Shown one piece after another: positions 22,462 to 30,457 of a DNA stretch of 64,000 nt. The position numbers and the translations under genes are program-made. The notes under the pieces were generated by a model. It was not told the origin of the DNA. It saw nothing but the letters and a program-made list of their open reading frames with translations, and searched no databases. Positions within the stretch are counted from its first letter, which is position 1. Each line of letters starts with the position of its first letter. The DNA comes from VRUE01 sp963717375 (lineage in GTDB: Bacteria; Actinomycetota; Thermoleophilia; Solirubrobacterales; 70-9), in assembly GCA_963717375.1 (NCBI GenBank), contig OY970329.1:558001-622000 (forward strand). Direction: 5' to 3'.

Positions 22462-25167
22462 CTACTCCTCGCGCAGGATCGCGCCGAGCGGAAGTTGCCG
22501 GAGCGAGCGCGCGGCCAGGGCGGCGGCGAGCAGAGCGCCGAGCACGGCAGCGGCCGCGAGCAGCCCGAGGAAACCCCAGGGGATCGCCAGGTGATCGGGA
22601 GGCGGGTCGAAGACGTGCTGGAGCATCGCGATCAGCATCTGCGCCAGCAGCCAGCCGAGCACAGCGGCCAGGCCCAGGGCCGCGCTCAGGACCGCCACCG
22701 CCTCGCTGCGCACGAAGGCGCCGATGTCGCGCAGGGAGGCACCCAGCGCCGCCATCGTCGCGAACTCGTGCCGGCGCTCGCTGACAACGAGGTTGACGAA
22801 GAGCCACATCGCCGCCGCGGCGAGCACGATCGCGAAGGCCTGCTCGAGGCGGCTGATCCCGGTCAGGTCGACCGTGGTGATCGAACTGACTGTCTGCACC
22901 GACTGCTGGCGAATGTCCTTGACGGCGACGCCGAAGCCCTTTGTCGCGGTCGCGACCCGGCCGGCGACGGCCGCCGGGTCTTCGGAGGTGTTGGCGAAGA
23001 CGACGTTGGGCCCTCCGGCGCGATCGGCCGCCTGCAGATAGGAGAGGTTCGCGACCATGAACGAGTCCCTTGGCGCCGAGGGGAACTCCTGAACGGTGCC
23101 GACGACGTGGAACGGAACGACGCGAAAACGGCCGCTGGCATGATCGAGCACTCTTAGCCGGAGCAGGTCGCCGACTTCGAGCGAGTAGTCGGTGATCGTC
23201 TCTTTGGAGACGACAATCCCGTCGCGATTGGCCTTCAGGCGATTGAGCATCGTCTGCGCGCTGCCACCTATGAAGTAGGAGTCGCGCAGCGTCGTCGCGG
23301 CGCCGATCGTCGCCGGGTCGATCCCGAAGGTGTCCTGCAGATCGGGCCCGACGTAGGCGTAGGAGTGATCGACGGGCGAGGCGACGGAGACTCCCGAAAT
23401 CCCTTCGATCCGCTTGACGAGCCCCTTCTTCGCGGTCACGCCGGGCGGTGCCGTGGCAGTGACGTCGGCGCCGAGGGTCAGTTGCGCGTCGACTCCCGCT
23501 TGTTGGTTGTAGGTGGCGGCGAAGACGCCGAGACTGACCCCGAAGGCGAGCAGCAGGCCGACGAAGATCAGACCGCGGTTGATCGCCGGACCACGGCGCG
23601 AAGCACTGGCGAGCAGGAAGGTGCGCCGGCTCGGTCGTTGCTCACCTGCGCGCAAGCGCCCGGCGACGGAACTGAACAGCGTTCCCCGCAGGCGCACCAG
23701 CAGCAGCGTCGCCCCGACCCAGAGCAGGGTCGGGGCAAAGAACATGTAGATCGAGAGGGAGAGGGTCGGGTTGGAGTCGGGATTGACGACGGCAGAAAAG
23801 CCAGTGCTGGCGGTGAGCCAGTAGATCAAGCCGCTGATCGCCAGTGCGGCTATGTCCAGATAGAGCCGTCGCCAGAGCGGCGGCCGAGTGCCGGCGGATG
23901 CGCCACGACCTTCCGCGACCGTCTCCGACAGCGCTCGCAATCCGCTCCCGAGCCGCGCCAGCATCCCCCCAGCGATCGCGAGTGCAACGCAGACCAGCAC
24001 GACCGTCGCCGCCCTGGCCGGGTTGAGCCCGACCGAGCCTTCGATCAACAGCGCCACGGCGACGAATGAGATCCCGGCCCCGAGCAGGCCGGCGAACAGG
24101 CCAACGATGCTCGCTTCGCCGGCCGCCATCGCCAGCAACTGGCGCCGGCTGGCGCCGCGGGCGCGCATCAGGGCGAGTTCGCGACGGTCGCGCTCGACCG
24201 TGCCCAGCGCCGCCAGGTAAGCAAGCCCGAGGGCCAGCAGGGCGCCCGGGACCGCGAGCATGATGAAGAGCGCCTCCGCGTAGAGGGCGTCGCCGGCCGC
24301 CGTTTCCAGCCCTTCGGAGAGGTTGTCGACGAACTGGATCTTTCCCGGGAAGCTGCGTTCGAGCGAGTTGCGAACCTGTCCGGCGCGCTTGAGGGCTTCG
24401 CTGGGAGTGCCGCTGAGGCTGGCGTGGTTGACCTGCGCCTGCACCTGCCACTGGACGCCGGACAGGGTGCCCGGCACCGCCGCGGAGGCCGGGCTGGCCG
24501 CGCCAAGCGAAGGCAGCGCGCCGCCGGCCGCCTTGGCGAAGGTCGCAACCGGCATGATCGCGACGTTGGCCGGTGGCTGTGCCGGCGCTGGGCCGACCTG
24601 CGGGTTAAGCGGCTGGAAGAGGACATCGGGGGCGCTGACGAGAGCGACGCCGCCGACGGTGAATCGCCGCGGCGGCGTGTGGGCGCCGAGCCGGAGAGCG
24701 ACCGTGTCGCCGACCCGCGCCCGCAGCGTCGCCGCCAATTGCTGATCGAGCACGATCCCCCCCGGCCGCAACCCGCCGCGCAGGAAGCGGAAGGCGTCGA
24801 TGTGGCGCAGGTAGCCGGGTGGCACTGCGAGGATCGCGCCGGCGCCCGCGTCGGTGACGCCCACCGCGCCCCGGTGGCTGACCCCCGCGAAGGGAGCGGT
24901 GGCGACGGGGGATGCCTGGGCCACGTCGGGCTGACCGGCGATCCCGGCGGAGAGCTTGCGGGCCTGGCCGTAGGTTTCGACCGGACCCTGCAGGTCGAGC
25001 GGCACGCTGCGGGTCGCCGAGGCGGTCATCGTCCGCAGCGAGTGCCCGATGAAGAGGATCATCGCTCCCAGCAGCGCCACCGCAGTGGCGAGCACCAACG
25101 CCTGTGTCGCGGTCTGGCCCGGTCGGTGTCGCAGCCGGGCGACGGCGAGCCCCAGCGCCGTACTCAC
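22462..25167 (-). CDS. FtsX/MacB-like ABC transporter permease
   Basis: A 901-residue membrane protein with one helix at the N-terminus (TQALVLATAVALLGAMILFIG), a large extracytoplasmic region, and two FtsX-type groups of helices (about 300-440 and 760-890), as in permeases of lipoprotein or peptide export systems. The helices LAMAAGEASIVGLFAGLLGAG and the final VLGALLAAALAARSLRQLPLG are typical. Between the groups is a second outer domain. It is the last gene of the operon with two ATPases and a lipoprotein, all coupled by overlaps, so the substrate is probably moved out of the membrane rather than across it. The start overlaps the upstream ATPase gene. Confidence 0.85.
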   Translation of the reverse strand: MSTALGLAVARLRHRPGQTATQALVLATAVALLGAMILFIGHSLRTMTASATRSVPLDLQGPVETYGQARKLSAGIAGQPDVAQASPVATAPFAGVSHRGAVGVTDAGAGAILAVPPGYLRHIDAFRFLRGGLRPGGIVLDQQLAATLRARVGDTVALRLGAHTPPRRFTVGGVALVSAPDVLFQPLNPQVGPAPAQPPANVAIMPVATFAKAAGGALPSLGAASPASAAVPGTLSGVQWQVQAQVNHASLSGTPSEALKRAGQVRNSLERSFPGKIQFVDNLSEGLETAAGDALYAEALFIMLAVPGALLALGLAYLAALGTVERDRRELALMRARGASRRQLLAMAAGEASIVGLFAGLLGAGISFVAVALLIEGSVGLNPARAATVVLVCVALAIAGGMLARLGSGLRALSETVAEGRGASAGTRPPLWRRLYLDIAALAISGLIYWLTASTGFSAVVNPDSNPTLSLSIYMFFAPTLLWVGATLLLVRLRGTLFSSVAGRLRAGEQRPSRRTFLLASASRRGPAINRGLIFVGLLLAFGVSLGVFAATYNQQAGVDAQLTLGADVTATAPPGVTAKKGLVKRIEGISGVSVASPVDHSYAYVGPDLQDTFGIDPATIGAATTLRDSYFIGGSAQTMLNRLKANRDGIVVSKETITDYSLEVGDLLRLRVLDHASGRFRVVPFHVVGTVQEFPSAPRDSFMVANLSYLQAADRAGGPNVVFANTSEDPAAVAGRVATATKGFGVAVKDIRQQSVQTVSSITTVDLTGISRLEQAFAIVLAAAAMWLFVNLVVSERRHEFATMAALGASLRDIGAFVRSEAVAVLSAALGLAAVLGWLLAQMLIAMLQHVFDPPPDHLAIPWGFLGLLAAAAVLGALLAAALAARSLRQLPLGAILREE

Positions 25168-25871
25168 GGTGCCTCCGCGGCGAGAAGCCGGCCGTCGGCA
25201 AGACTTGCCTGACGCTGCCAGCGCGCCGCCACTCCGCGATCGTGGGTGGCGATCGCCAGGGCGAAGCCGAAGCGCTCTTGCAGCGCTTCGAGGAGATCGA
25301 GGACACGCATAGCGGTGTCGGAGTCGAGGTGGCCCGTCGGCTCGTCGCAGAGCAGCAGCTCCGGCGACTGTGCCAGCGCCCTGGCCAGCGCCACCCGCTG
25401 CGCCTCCCCGCCGGAGATCTCGGCCGGCAGCGCGGCCGCCTTGCGATCGAGGCCGACCAGGCGCAGCAGATCGGTCGCGTCATGCCTGGCAGCGCGGCCA
25501 GCTTGCTGCGCGATCCAGGCGGCGAAGGCGACGTTCTCGAAGACGCTGAAGGTCGGCAGCAGGTTGGAGCCCTGGAGGACGTAGGCGATACCCCCGGCCC
25601 GCGTCCTTCCCCGGGCGGCGGCGTCAAGCGAGGAGAGCGGCTCGCCCTTCCAAAGCACCTCGCCGGCGCTGGGGATGAGCAGGCCGCCGAGCAAGTGCAG
25701 CAGGGTGGTCTTGCCGGACCCCGATGGGCCCTGGAGCGCCACGCTCTCCCCCGCAGCGACCGCAAAGTCGACCTCGGCCAGCGCCTGCACCTCGGCCTCG
25801 CCGCTGTGGTAGACCACCGAGGCTTGGCGACAGGCGGAGAGATCCACGGCCGTCGCGGTGGCGACGTTCAT
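25164..25871 (-). CDS. ABC transporter ATP-binding protein (LolD/MacB type)
   Basis: A 235-residue ATPase. Walker A GPSGSGKTTLL near residue 45, Q-loop LQGSNLLPTFSVFENVAF, signature ISGGEAQRVALARALA, Walker B LLLCDEPTGHLD, and switch histidine in IATHDRG. This is the pattern of the LolD/FtsE/MacB subfamily that powers FtsX-type permeases. The ATG at 25871 overlaps the stop of the other ATPase (ATGA); an upstream in-frame start would add 28 arginine-rich residues from the overlap and is unlikely. It overlaps the permease start. Confidence 0.92.
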   Translation of the reverse strand: MNVATATAVDLSACRQASVVYHSGEAEVQALAEVDFAVAAGESVALQGPSGSGKTTLLHLLGGLLIPSAGEVLWKGEPLSSLDAAARGRTRAGGIAYVLQGSNLLPTFSVFENVAFAAWIAQQAGRAARHDATDLLRLVGLDRKAAALPAEISGGEAQRVALARALAQSPELLLCDEPTGHLDSDTAMRVLDLLEALQERFGFALAIATHDRGVAARWQRQASLADGRLLAAEAP

Positions 25872-26587
25872 CGCACGGCCCCGTCGCGCATTTCGATCAC
25901 CTGGTCGGCGGCGCCGGCGACGATCTTCGAGTGAGTAACGACAACCACGGCGCAACCGTGTTCGCCCGGCAGCCGCCGCAGCGCAGTCAGGACGACCTGC
26001 TGATTGGCTCCATCGAGCTCGCCGGTGGGCTCGTCGGCGAGGATCAGCGGCGCCTCACGCGCGACGGCGGCGGCGATCGCCACCCGCTGCTGCTCTCCAC
26101 CCGAGAGTGCCATCGCCCGGTGCCCCCCGCGCTTGCCGAGCCCGAACTCCTCCAGCGCCTTTTTGGTCCGCCCGACGGGAGACTCGACGCCCCCCAGCCG
26201 CAGCGCCGCGACGACGTTCTCCTCCGCGGTCAGCCCCGGCCAGAGGTTGTTGCTCTGGAAGACGATGCCGACGCCGCGCGCCCTGTACTCCGCGAGCTCG
26301 TCCTCGCTCTGAGCGATCAGCGACCTGCCGAAGCTGCGGATGTCGCCGGCTGAGGCGCGATCGAGCCCAGCCGCCAGGGACAGCAGCGTGCTCTTGCCAC
26401 AGCCCGAGGGACCTAGGATCGCGACCAGCTGCCCCCTGCGGACCTCGAGGTCGACGCCGCGCAGGGCGACGGTCTCGACCGCCCCCGAGCGGTAGATCTT
26501 GAAGACATCGTGCATCTCCAGCACCGGCCACTCGGGCGGCGGTTGCTCGACCTCTGGCTCGCGATAGAGGCTCCCTACCTCCGCCAC
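25868..26587 (-). CDS. ABC transporter ATP-binding protein (LolD/MacB type)
   Basis: A 239-residue ATPase, paralogous to the gene just downstream. Walker A GPSGCGKSTLL near residue 59, Q-loop FQSNNLWPGLTAEENV, signature LSGGEQQRVAIAAAVA, Walker B LILADEPTGELD, switch histidine VVTHSK. The first 22 residues are a non-conserved acidic/proline lead. Two different ATPases for one FtsX permease suggest a heterodimer. Its start overlaps the lipoprotein gene stop by 13 bases, so it is cotranscribed with it. Confidence 0.92.
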   Translation of the reverse strand: MAEVGSLYREPEVEQPPPEWPVLEMHDVFKIYRSGAVETVALRGVDLEVRRGQLVAILGPSGCGKSTLLSLAAGLDRASAGDIRSFGRSLIAQSEDELAEYRARGVGIVFQSNNLWPGLTAEENVVAALRLGGVESPVGRTKKALEEFGLGKRGGHRAMALSGGEQQRVAIAAAVAREAPLILADEPTGELDGANQQVVLTALRRLPGEHGCAVVVVTHSKIVAGAADQVIEMRDGAVR

Positions 26588-27132
26588 TGGAAGCTTTCGC
26601 TGATCAAGCGGTAGGCGTCGACGTTGTCGACACCGGCCGGGGTGACCAGGTCGACCACGGCGACCTTGCCGGCACGGGGGAATTCGTAGCGGTCGATCGT
26701 CAGCGGCAGCCGCTTGCCGGTGACGGGGTCGGGAGCACTGCGGCCGGTAAAGGTGGACTTGACTCCCGGCTTGCCATGGGGAGCACCGTTGCGGACGACG
26801 ACGTGGACCGTGTTCGCCTTTTCCTGGAAGGTCACGTCGTTCGCCGAGCCCTTGCGCGCCCAGCCCTCCGGGTATCGGATCGAGTAGCCGGCCCGAGGGT
26901 CATGGAAGACCAGGAAAACCTGGTTGTCGGGGATGTCGCCGGTGGCGGCCGCCTGGGCCTCGCTCGGACTCGCTTCGCCGCCGGCTTGCGAACTTTCGGT
27001 GGAAGTGTTCCCCCCGGCGCCCAAACTTACTTCGGCGGAGGTATCGGTCGAGCCACTGCTCCCGCATCCCGCGACGAGCAGACCAGCCACGACCAACGCG
27101 GCCATCAGGGAGATCGTCATCTTGGCCTTCAC
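26575..27132 (-). CDS. Lipoprotein, first gene of MacB-like ABC operon
   Basis: A 185-residue exported lipoprotein. The GTG start has AAGGAGGA three bases upstream; an earlier in-frame ATG has no such site. Signal peptide VKAKMTISLMAALVVAGL leads to the lipobox V-A-G-C with the acylated Cys23. A Ser/Thr/Gly linker follows, then a compact domain of about 115 residues (VFLVFHDPRAGYSIRYPEGW, VHVVVRNGAPHG, SESFQWRR) like PsbP/DUF1795-type folds used for binding small hydrophobic ligands. It may be the substrate binder or partner of the ABC system. A TCTCATCTGGCC site with an 11-bp repeat lies 50 nt upstream. Confidence 0.8.
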   Translation of the reverse strand: MKAKMTISLMAALVVAGLLVAGCGSSGSTDTSAEVSLGAGGNTSTESSQAGGEASPSEAQAAATGDIPDNQVFLVFHDPRAGYSIRYPEGWARKGSANDVTFQEKANTVHVVVRNGAPHGKPGVKSTFTGRSAPDPVTGKRLPLTIDRYEFPRAGKVAVVDLVTPAGVDNVDAYRLISESFQWRR

Positions 27133-27178
27133 GCTTCCTCCTTCGCCGAAGTTCACTGTTCGACCTGAGGAATAGCGC

Positions 27179-27200
27179 GGCCAGATGAGACCGAGATGAG
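27179..27200 (-). promoter_or_regulatory. 11-bp direct repeat CTCATCT box upstream of lipoprotein-ABC operon
   Basis: On the minus strand CTCATCT-CGGT-CTCATCTGGCC: the heptamer CTCATCT occurs twice with an 11-bp period, the usual footprint of an OmpR-family dimer. It lies between the kinase stop and the lipoprotein GTG, and points toward the lipoprotein operon. Confidence 0.6.
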
Positions 27201-27216
27201 CCCCGTCGGGAGGCGC

Positions 27217-28566
27217 TTAGGCGTGCCTTGCCTTTGGCAAGGTCAGCCAGACGTCGGCGCCGCCGTCCTCGCGGTTGCCGGCGTGCGCCTCGCCACCGTG
27301 GGCACGGGCAACCGTCTGCACGATCGCCAGGCCGAGTCCACTGCCGCCGTCGCGATCGCCGGACGAACCACGGCTGAAGCGCTCGAACGCTCGCCCCAGA
27401 AAGTCCTCCGGAAAACCGCCTCCCCGGTCGCGAACGTGAATCTCCACCGCGCCGTTCTCGTCGCCGGCGACGAGGTCGATCGTGCCCTCGCCGTAGCGGA
27501 GGGCATTGTCGACCATGCTGCCGATCGCCTGGTCGAGGCGCAGGCGATCGGCCGTGAGGATCAGTGAAGTCGGGGTGAAAACCTCGATCCGCCTCCCCCG
27601 CTCCTGAGCCCGTCGGGCGAACCTGCGCTCGACGCCGCCGAGGGTCTCGACGAGATCCAAGCGGGCGATCCGCAACGGCAGCTCGCCACGCTCGGTCTGG
27701 GCAATCGTCAGCAGATCCTCGGAGAGCTGGGTAAGCCGGTCGGTCTCCTCGGCGGCCGAGGCAAGCGCTGCCCGCAGCTCCTCGGGGGAACGCCCCTTCG
27801 CCAGCGCCAGCTCCAACTCGGTGCGGAGGATCGCGAGCGGGGTGCGCAGCTCGTGACTGGCGTCGGCGACGAAGGCACGCTCATGGGCCAGCGCCTCGCC
27901 AAGGCGCTCGAGCATCTCGTTGAGCGTGGTGCCGAGCCGAGCGACCTCATCTCGGCTCGGCGGCACCGGCAGCCGTTGGTCAGGATCTGCTGCCGAGATC
28001 TCCGCGGCCCGCGATCTCATCGCCTCGACCGGCTTCAGCGCCGCTGCCGCTACTCCGTAGGCAGCCAGCGAAGCGAGCAACAGCGCGATCGGCCCACCGA
28101 GCAAAAGCAGTTGGGCAAGATCGGTCAGCGACTCACCGCGAGCCTCGGTCGAGGTGCCGACGACGACGACTTGCTTCCGCCCCGCGGTGGTGACTGGGAC
28201 CGCGAGCAGTCGCGATTCATCCTCAAGCCCGGGCAGGGGGCCGCGGTCGACGAAGATCGGGTCGCGCAGCGCTCGCCGTAGCTCGGCCGGCGTCAGCAAG
28301 ACCTGCTGCCCGACCGCCGGAGAGGAGTCGGAGACCTGGCCGCCGGCGCTGAGCACCTCGGCGAAGCTCTCGCTGCCGCCGACGAGATTCTGCCGACCCT
28401 CCTGCAACCCCGAATCAGCCTCCCTGACCAGAGAGGCGACGTCGTTTGCTCGCGAGCGAAGGCCCGAATTGATCGTCGCGTCCAGCTCCGAGGAGAAGCG
28501 CAGATAGACGAAGACACCGGTCGCGCCGAGGACCAGCGCCATCACCCCGACAAAGACCAGGGTCAC
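27217..28566 (-). CDS. Two-component sensor histidine kinase
   Basis: A 449-residue membrane kinase. TM1 is at the very N-terminus (VFVGVMALVLGATGVFVYL), TM2 near 155-175 (LLLLGGPIALLLASLAAYGV), with a sensor domain between. HAMP (KPVEAMRSRAAEISA), phosphoacceptor ADASHELRTPLAILRTEL with its His, N box SMVDNALRYGEG, G boxes DRGGGFPEDF and GSGLGLAIV. The first normal start is GTG at 28566, yet nine upstream codons (LSHLSIRLR) look native, and a CTG overlapping the regulator stop at 28593 may be the true start. Partner is the regulator just upstream. Confidence 0.92.
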   Translation of the reverse strand: MTLVFVGVMALVLGATGVFVYLRFSSELDATINSGLRSRANDVASLVREADSGLQEGRQNLVGGSESFAEVLSAGGQVSDSSPAVGQQVLLTPAELRRALRDPIFVDRGPLPGLEDESRLLAVPVTTAGRKQVVVVGTSTEARGESLTDLAQLLLLGGPIALLLASLAAYGVAAAALKPVEAMRSRAAEISAADPDQRLPVPPSRDEVARLGTTLNEMLERLGEALAHERAFVADASHELRTPLAILRTELELALAKGRSPEELRAALASAAEETDRLTQLSEDLLTIAQTERGELPLRIARLDLVETLGGVERRFARRAQERGRRIEVFTPTSLILTADRLRLDQAIGSMVDNALRYGEGTIDLVAGDENGAVEIHVRDRGGGFPEDFLGRAFERFSRGSSGDRDGGSGLGLAIVQTVARAHGGEAHAGNREDGGADVWLTLPKARHA

Positions 28567-28589
28567 CCGCAGCCGAATCGACAGGTGAC

Positions 28590-29270
28590 TCAGCGTCCAC
28601 CGTCCTTTCGCAGCCTGTAACCGGCGCCGCGCACGGTCTCGAGCGACTTCACCCCGAAGGGGACATCGATCTTGCGGCGCAGGTAACGGACGTAGACCTC
28701 GATCACGTTGGAGCGGTGTTCGAAGTCGTACTCCCAGGCCTGGTCGAGCAGCTGGGAGCGGGTCAGCACATACCCCGGCCGGCGCATGAAGGTCTCAAAG
28801 AGGACGAACTCCTTGGCCGAAAGCTCGATCTCCGTGTCTCCCCGCCAAACCTGATGGGTGGCCGGATCGAGGCGAAGATCGCCGACCTCGATCATCGCCG
28901 GCCGCTCGCTCTGGCCACGGCGGACGAGCGCTCGCAGTCGCGCCAGCAGCTCGGAGAAGGAGAAGGGCTTGGTCAAGTAGTCATCGGCGCCGCCGTCGAG
29001 ACCGGCGATGCGATCCTCGAGGGCGCCGCGGGCGGTCAACATCAGCACCGGCGACCAGATTCCCTCGAGGCGAAGCCGGCGGCAGGTCTCAAAGCCGTCG
29101 ATGCCCGGCAGGATCACGTCGAGCACGATCGCGTCGTAGGTGGAGGACCGGGCCATTCCCACCGCATCCTCGCCGTTGCCGGCGACGTCGACCGTCAGAC
29201 CCTCCTCGCTGAGGCCGCGCCGAAGCAGCGCCGCCATCTTCACCTCATCCTCGACAACCAAGACGTTCAT
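28590..29270 (-). CDS. OmpR-family response regulator
   Basis: A 226-residue regulator. Receiver: VVEDE near 4-8, phospho-acceptor Asp in AIVLDVILPG near 51, Lys in DYLTKPFSFSEL. Winged helix (about 130-225): LSAKEFVLFETFMRRPG, then VIEVYVRYLRRKID and VRGAGYRLRKD. Start is the ATG that opens MNVLVVEDE; an earlier in-frame ATG would add 19 residues with no family match. Its promoter holds CTCATCT-type direct and inverted repeats that also occur upstream of the linked ABC operon, the iron importer and both COG4705 genes, so I infer that this protein is their regulator and regulates itself. Confidence 0.93.
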   Translation of the reverse strand: MNVLVVEDEVKMAALLRRGLSEEGLTVDVAGNGEDAVGMARSSTYDAIVLDVILPGIDGFETCRRLRLEGIWSPVLMLTARGALEDRIAGLDGGADDYLTKPFSFSELLARLRALVRRGQSERPAMIEVGDLRLDPATHQVWRGDTEIELSAKEFVLFETFMRRPGYVLTRSQLLDQAWEYDFEHRSNVIEVYVRYLRRKIDVPFGVKSLETVRGAGYRLRKDGGR

Positions 29271-29292
29271 ATAGCTACAAGCTTCCCAGCGA

Positions 29293-29332
29293 AGATGAAT
29301 GCCAGATGAGAATTGGCTGATTCTCATCTGGC
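29293..29332. promoter_or_regulatory. Direct and inverted TCTCATCTGGC boxes between response regulator and iron importer
   Basis: AGATGAA at 29293-29299 and AGATGAG at 29304-29310 are 11 bp apart. GCCAGATGAGAAT (29301-29313) and ATTCTCATCTGGC (29320-29332) form a perfect 13-bp inverted repeat with a 6-nt spacer. The site thus faces both the response regulator and the divergent iron transporter operon. Confidence 0.65.
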
Positions 29333-29358
29333 GCTAAGGAATCCTTCCGAAGATAAAT

Positions 29359-29394
29359 GTGATTAGGGTTACCGAATTAGGTTTACCTAATCAC
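29359..29394. promoter_or_regulatory. DtxR/IdeR-like iron box, two overlapping palindromes
   Basis: GTGATTAGG at 29359-29367 and CCTAATCAC at 29386-29394 are perfect inverted repeats. Inside lies ATTAGGT-TT-ACCTAAT (29376-29391), also perfect. TTAGG...CCTAA is the core of the DtxR/IdeR consensus (TTAGGTTAGSCTAACCTAA). It precedes an Fe(III)-type ABC importer by about 25 nt, the expected place for iron repression. Confidence 0.7.
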
Positions 29395-29419
29395 TTGTCC
29401 CGAATCTTGAGGAGGCTTC

Positions 29420-30454
29420 GTGAGTTCTCGAATTGGCCGACGCTGGTTCAGCGTCATCTGCCTTGGCATCGTCGCCAGCCTGATCGCCGGCGGATGCGGC
29501 TCGTCTTCAGACTCGGCGTCGAGCGGCTCCCTGACTCTCTACAGCGCCCAGCATGAACCGATGACCGAAGCGCTGGTCAAGGGCTTCGAAGAAGAGAACG
29601 GGGCCAAGGTCCAGGTTCGCTACGGCGAGGACGAGGGGCTGGCCAGCCAGATCGAGCAGGAGGGCGACGCCACTCCCGCCGACGTGGTCCTGACCGAGAA
29701 CACGCCGCCGCTGGAACTGCTGGCCGAGAAAGAACTCCTCGCCAAGGTCGACTCCTCGACGCTGGCCGAAGTGCCCTCCCGGTACAACTCGCCGACCGGC
29801 CACTGGGTCGGAGTCGCGGCGCGGGAGACCGTCATGGTCTACAACCCGGACCTGATCAAGGCCGACGAACTGCCGGCCTCGATCCTCGACCTCGCCAAGC
29901 CCGAATGGAAGGGCAAGCTGGCGATCGCTCCCTCCGAGCCCGACTTCGTGCCGATCGTCAGCGCGATCGAGAAGCTCGACGGCGAAGCGGCCGCGGTGGA
30001 ATGGCTGGAAGGCTTCGCCGACAACGCCAAGCACTACAACGACAACGAGGGGATCATCGCCGCTGTCGACAGCGGTCAGATCGCCGCCGGGATCATCAAC
30101 CACTACTACTGGTACGAGGCGGTGGCCGAGGAAGGCAAGGACAAGGTGCCGTCCAAGCTGCACTACTTCGGCAACGAAGACCCCGGGGCGCTGGTCAACA
30201 TCTCCGGCGCCGGAGCCCTCGAATCCAGTGGCGACCCCGAGCTCGCCCAGGAATTCCTCGCCTACCTGGTCAGCGAAGAAGGCCAGAAGGCGATGACGCA
30301 TTCCGGTGACTGGGAGTACCCGCTGAACAGCGCCGTGCCGCCCCCGCCAGGGCTGAAGCCGTTCGACGGCCTGGAACCGCCCAAGGTCGGCCCCGCCGAT
30401 CTCGGCGACGGCAGCCAGCCGGTCGAACTGATGGAACAGGTAGGTCTGCTCTAA
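29420..30454 (+). CDS. Fe(III) ABC transporter substrate-binding lipoprotein
   Basis: A 344-residue periplasmic-type binding protein anchored as a lipoprotein. The signal peptide ends AGGC with Cys26. The mature chain has the FbpA/FutA fold: LTLYSAQHEPMTEALVKGF, DVVLTENTPPLELLAE, VYNPDLIKADELPASILDLA (checked in pieces), and the paired iron-binding tyrosines in NHYYWYE. Start is GTG with GAGGAGG upstream. It leads the operon with a fused permease and an ATPase. Upstream are a DtxR-like box and a CTCATCT box, so iron and a two-component system may both control it. Thiamine and other FbpA-like ligands are alternatives. Confidence 0.88.
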   Translation: MSSRIGRRWFSVICLGIVASLIAGGCGSSSDSASSGSLTLYSAQHEPMTEALVKGFEEENGAKVQVRYGEDEGLASQIEQEGDATPADVVLTENTPPLELLAEKELLAKVDSSTLAEVPSRYNSPTGHWVGVAARETVMVYNPDLIKADELPASILDLAKPEWKGKLAIAPSEPDFVPIVSAIEKLDGEAAAVEWLEGFADNAKHYNDNEGIIAAVDSGQIAAGIINHYYWYEAVAEEGKDKVPSKLHYFGNEDPGALVNISGAGALESSGDPELAQEFLAYLVSEEGQKAMTHSGDWEYPLNSAVPPPPGLKPFDGLEPPKVGPADLGDGSQPVELMEQVGLL

Positions 30455-30457
30455 GCG

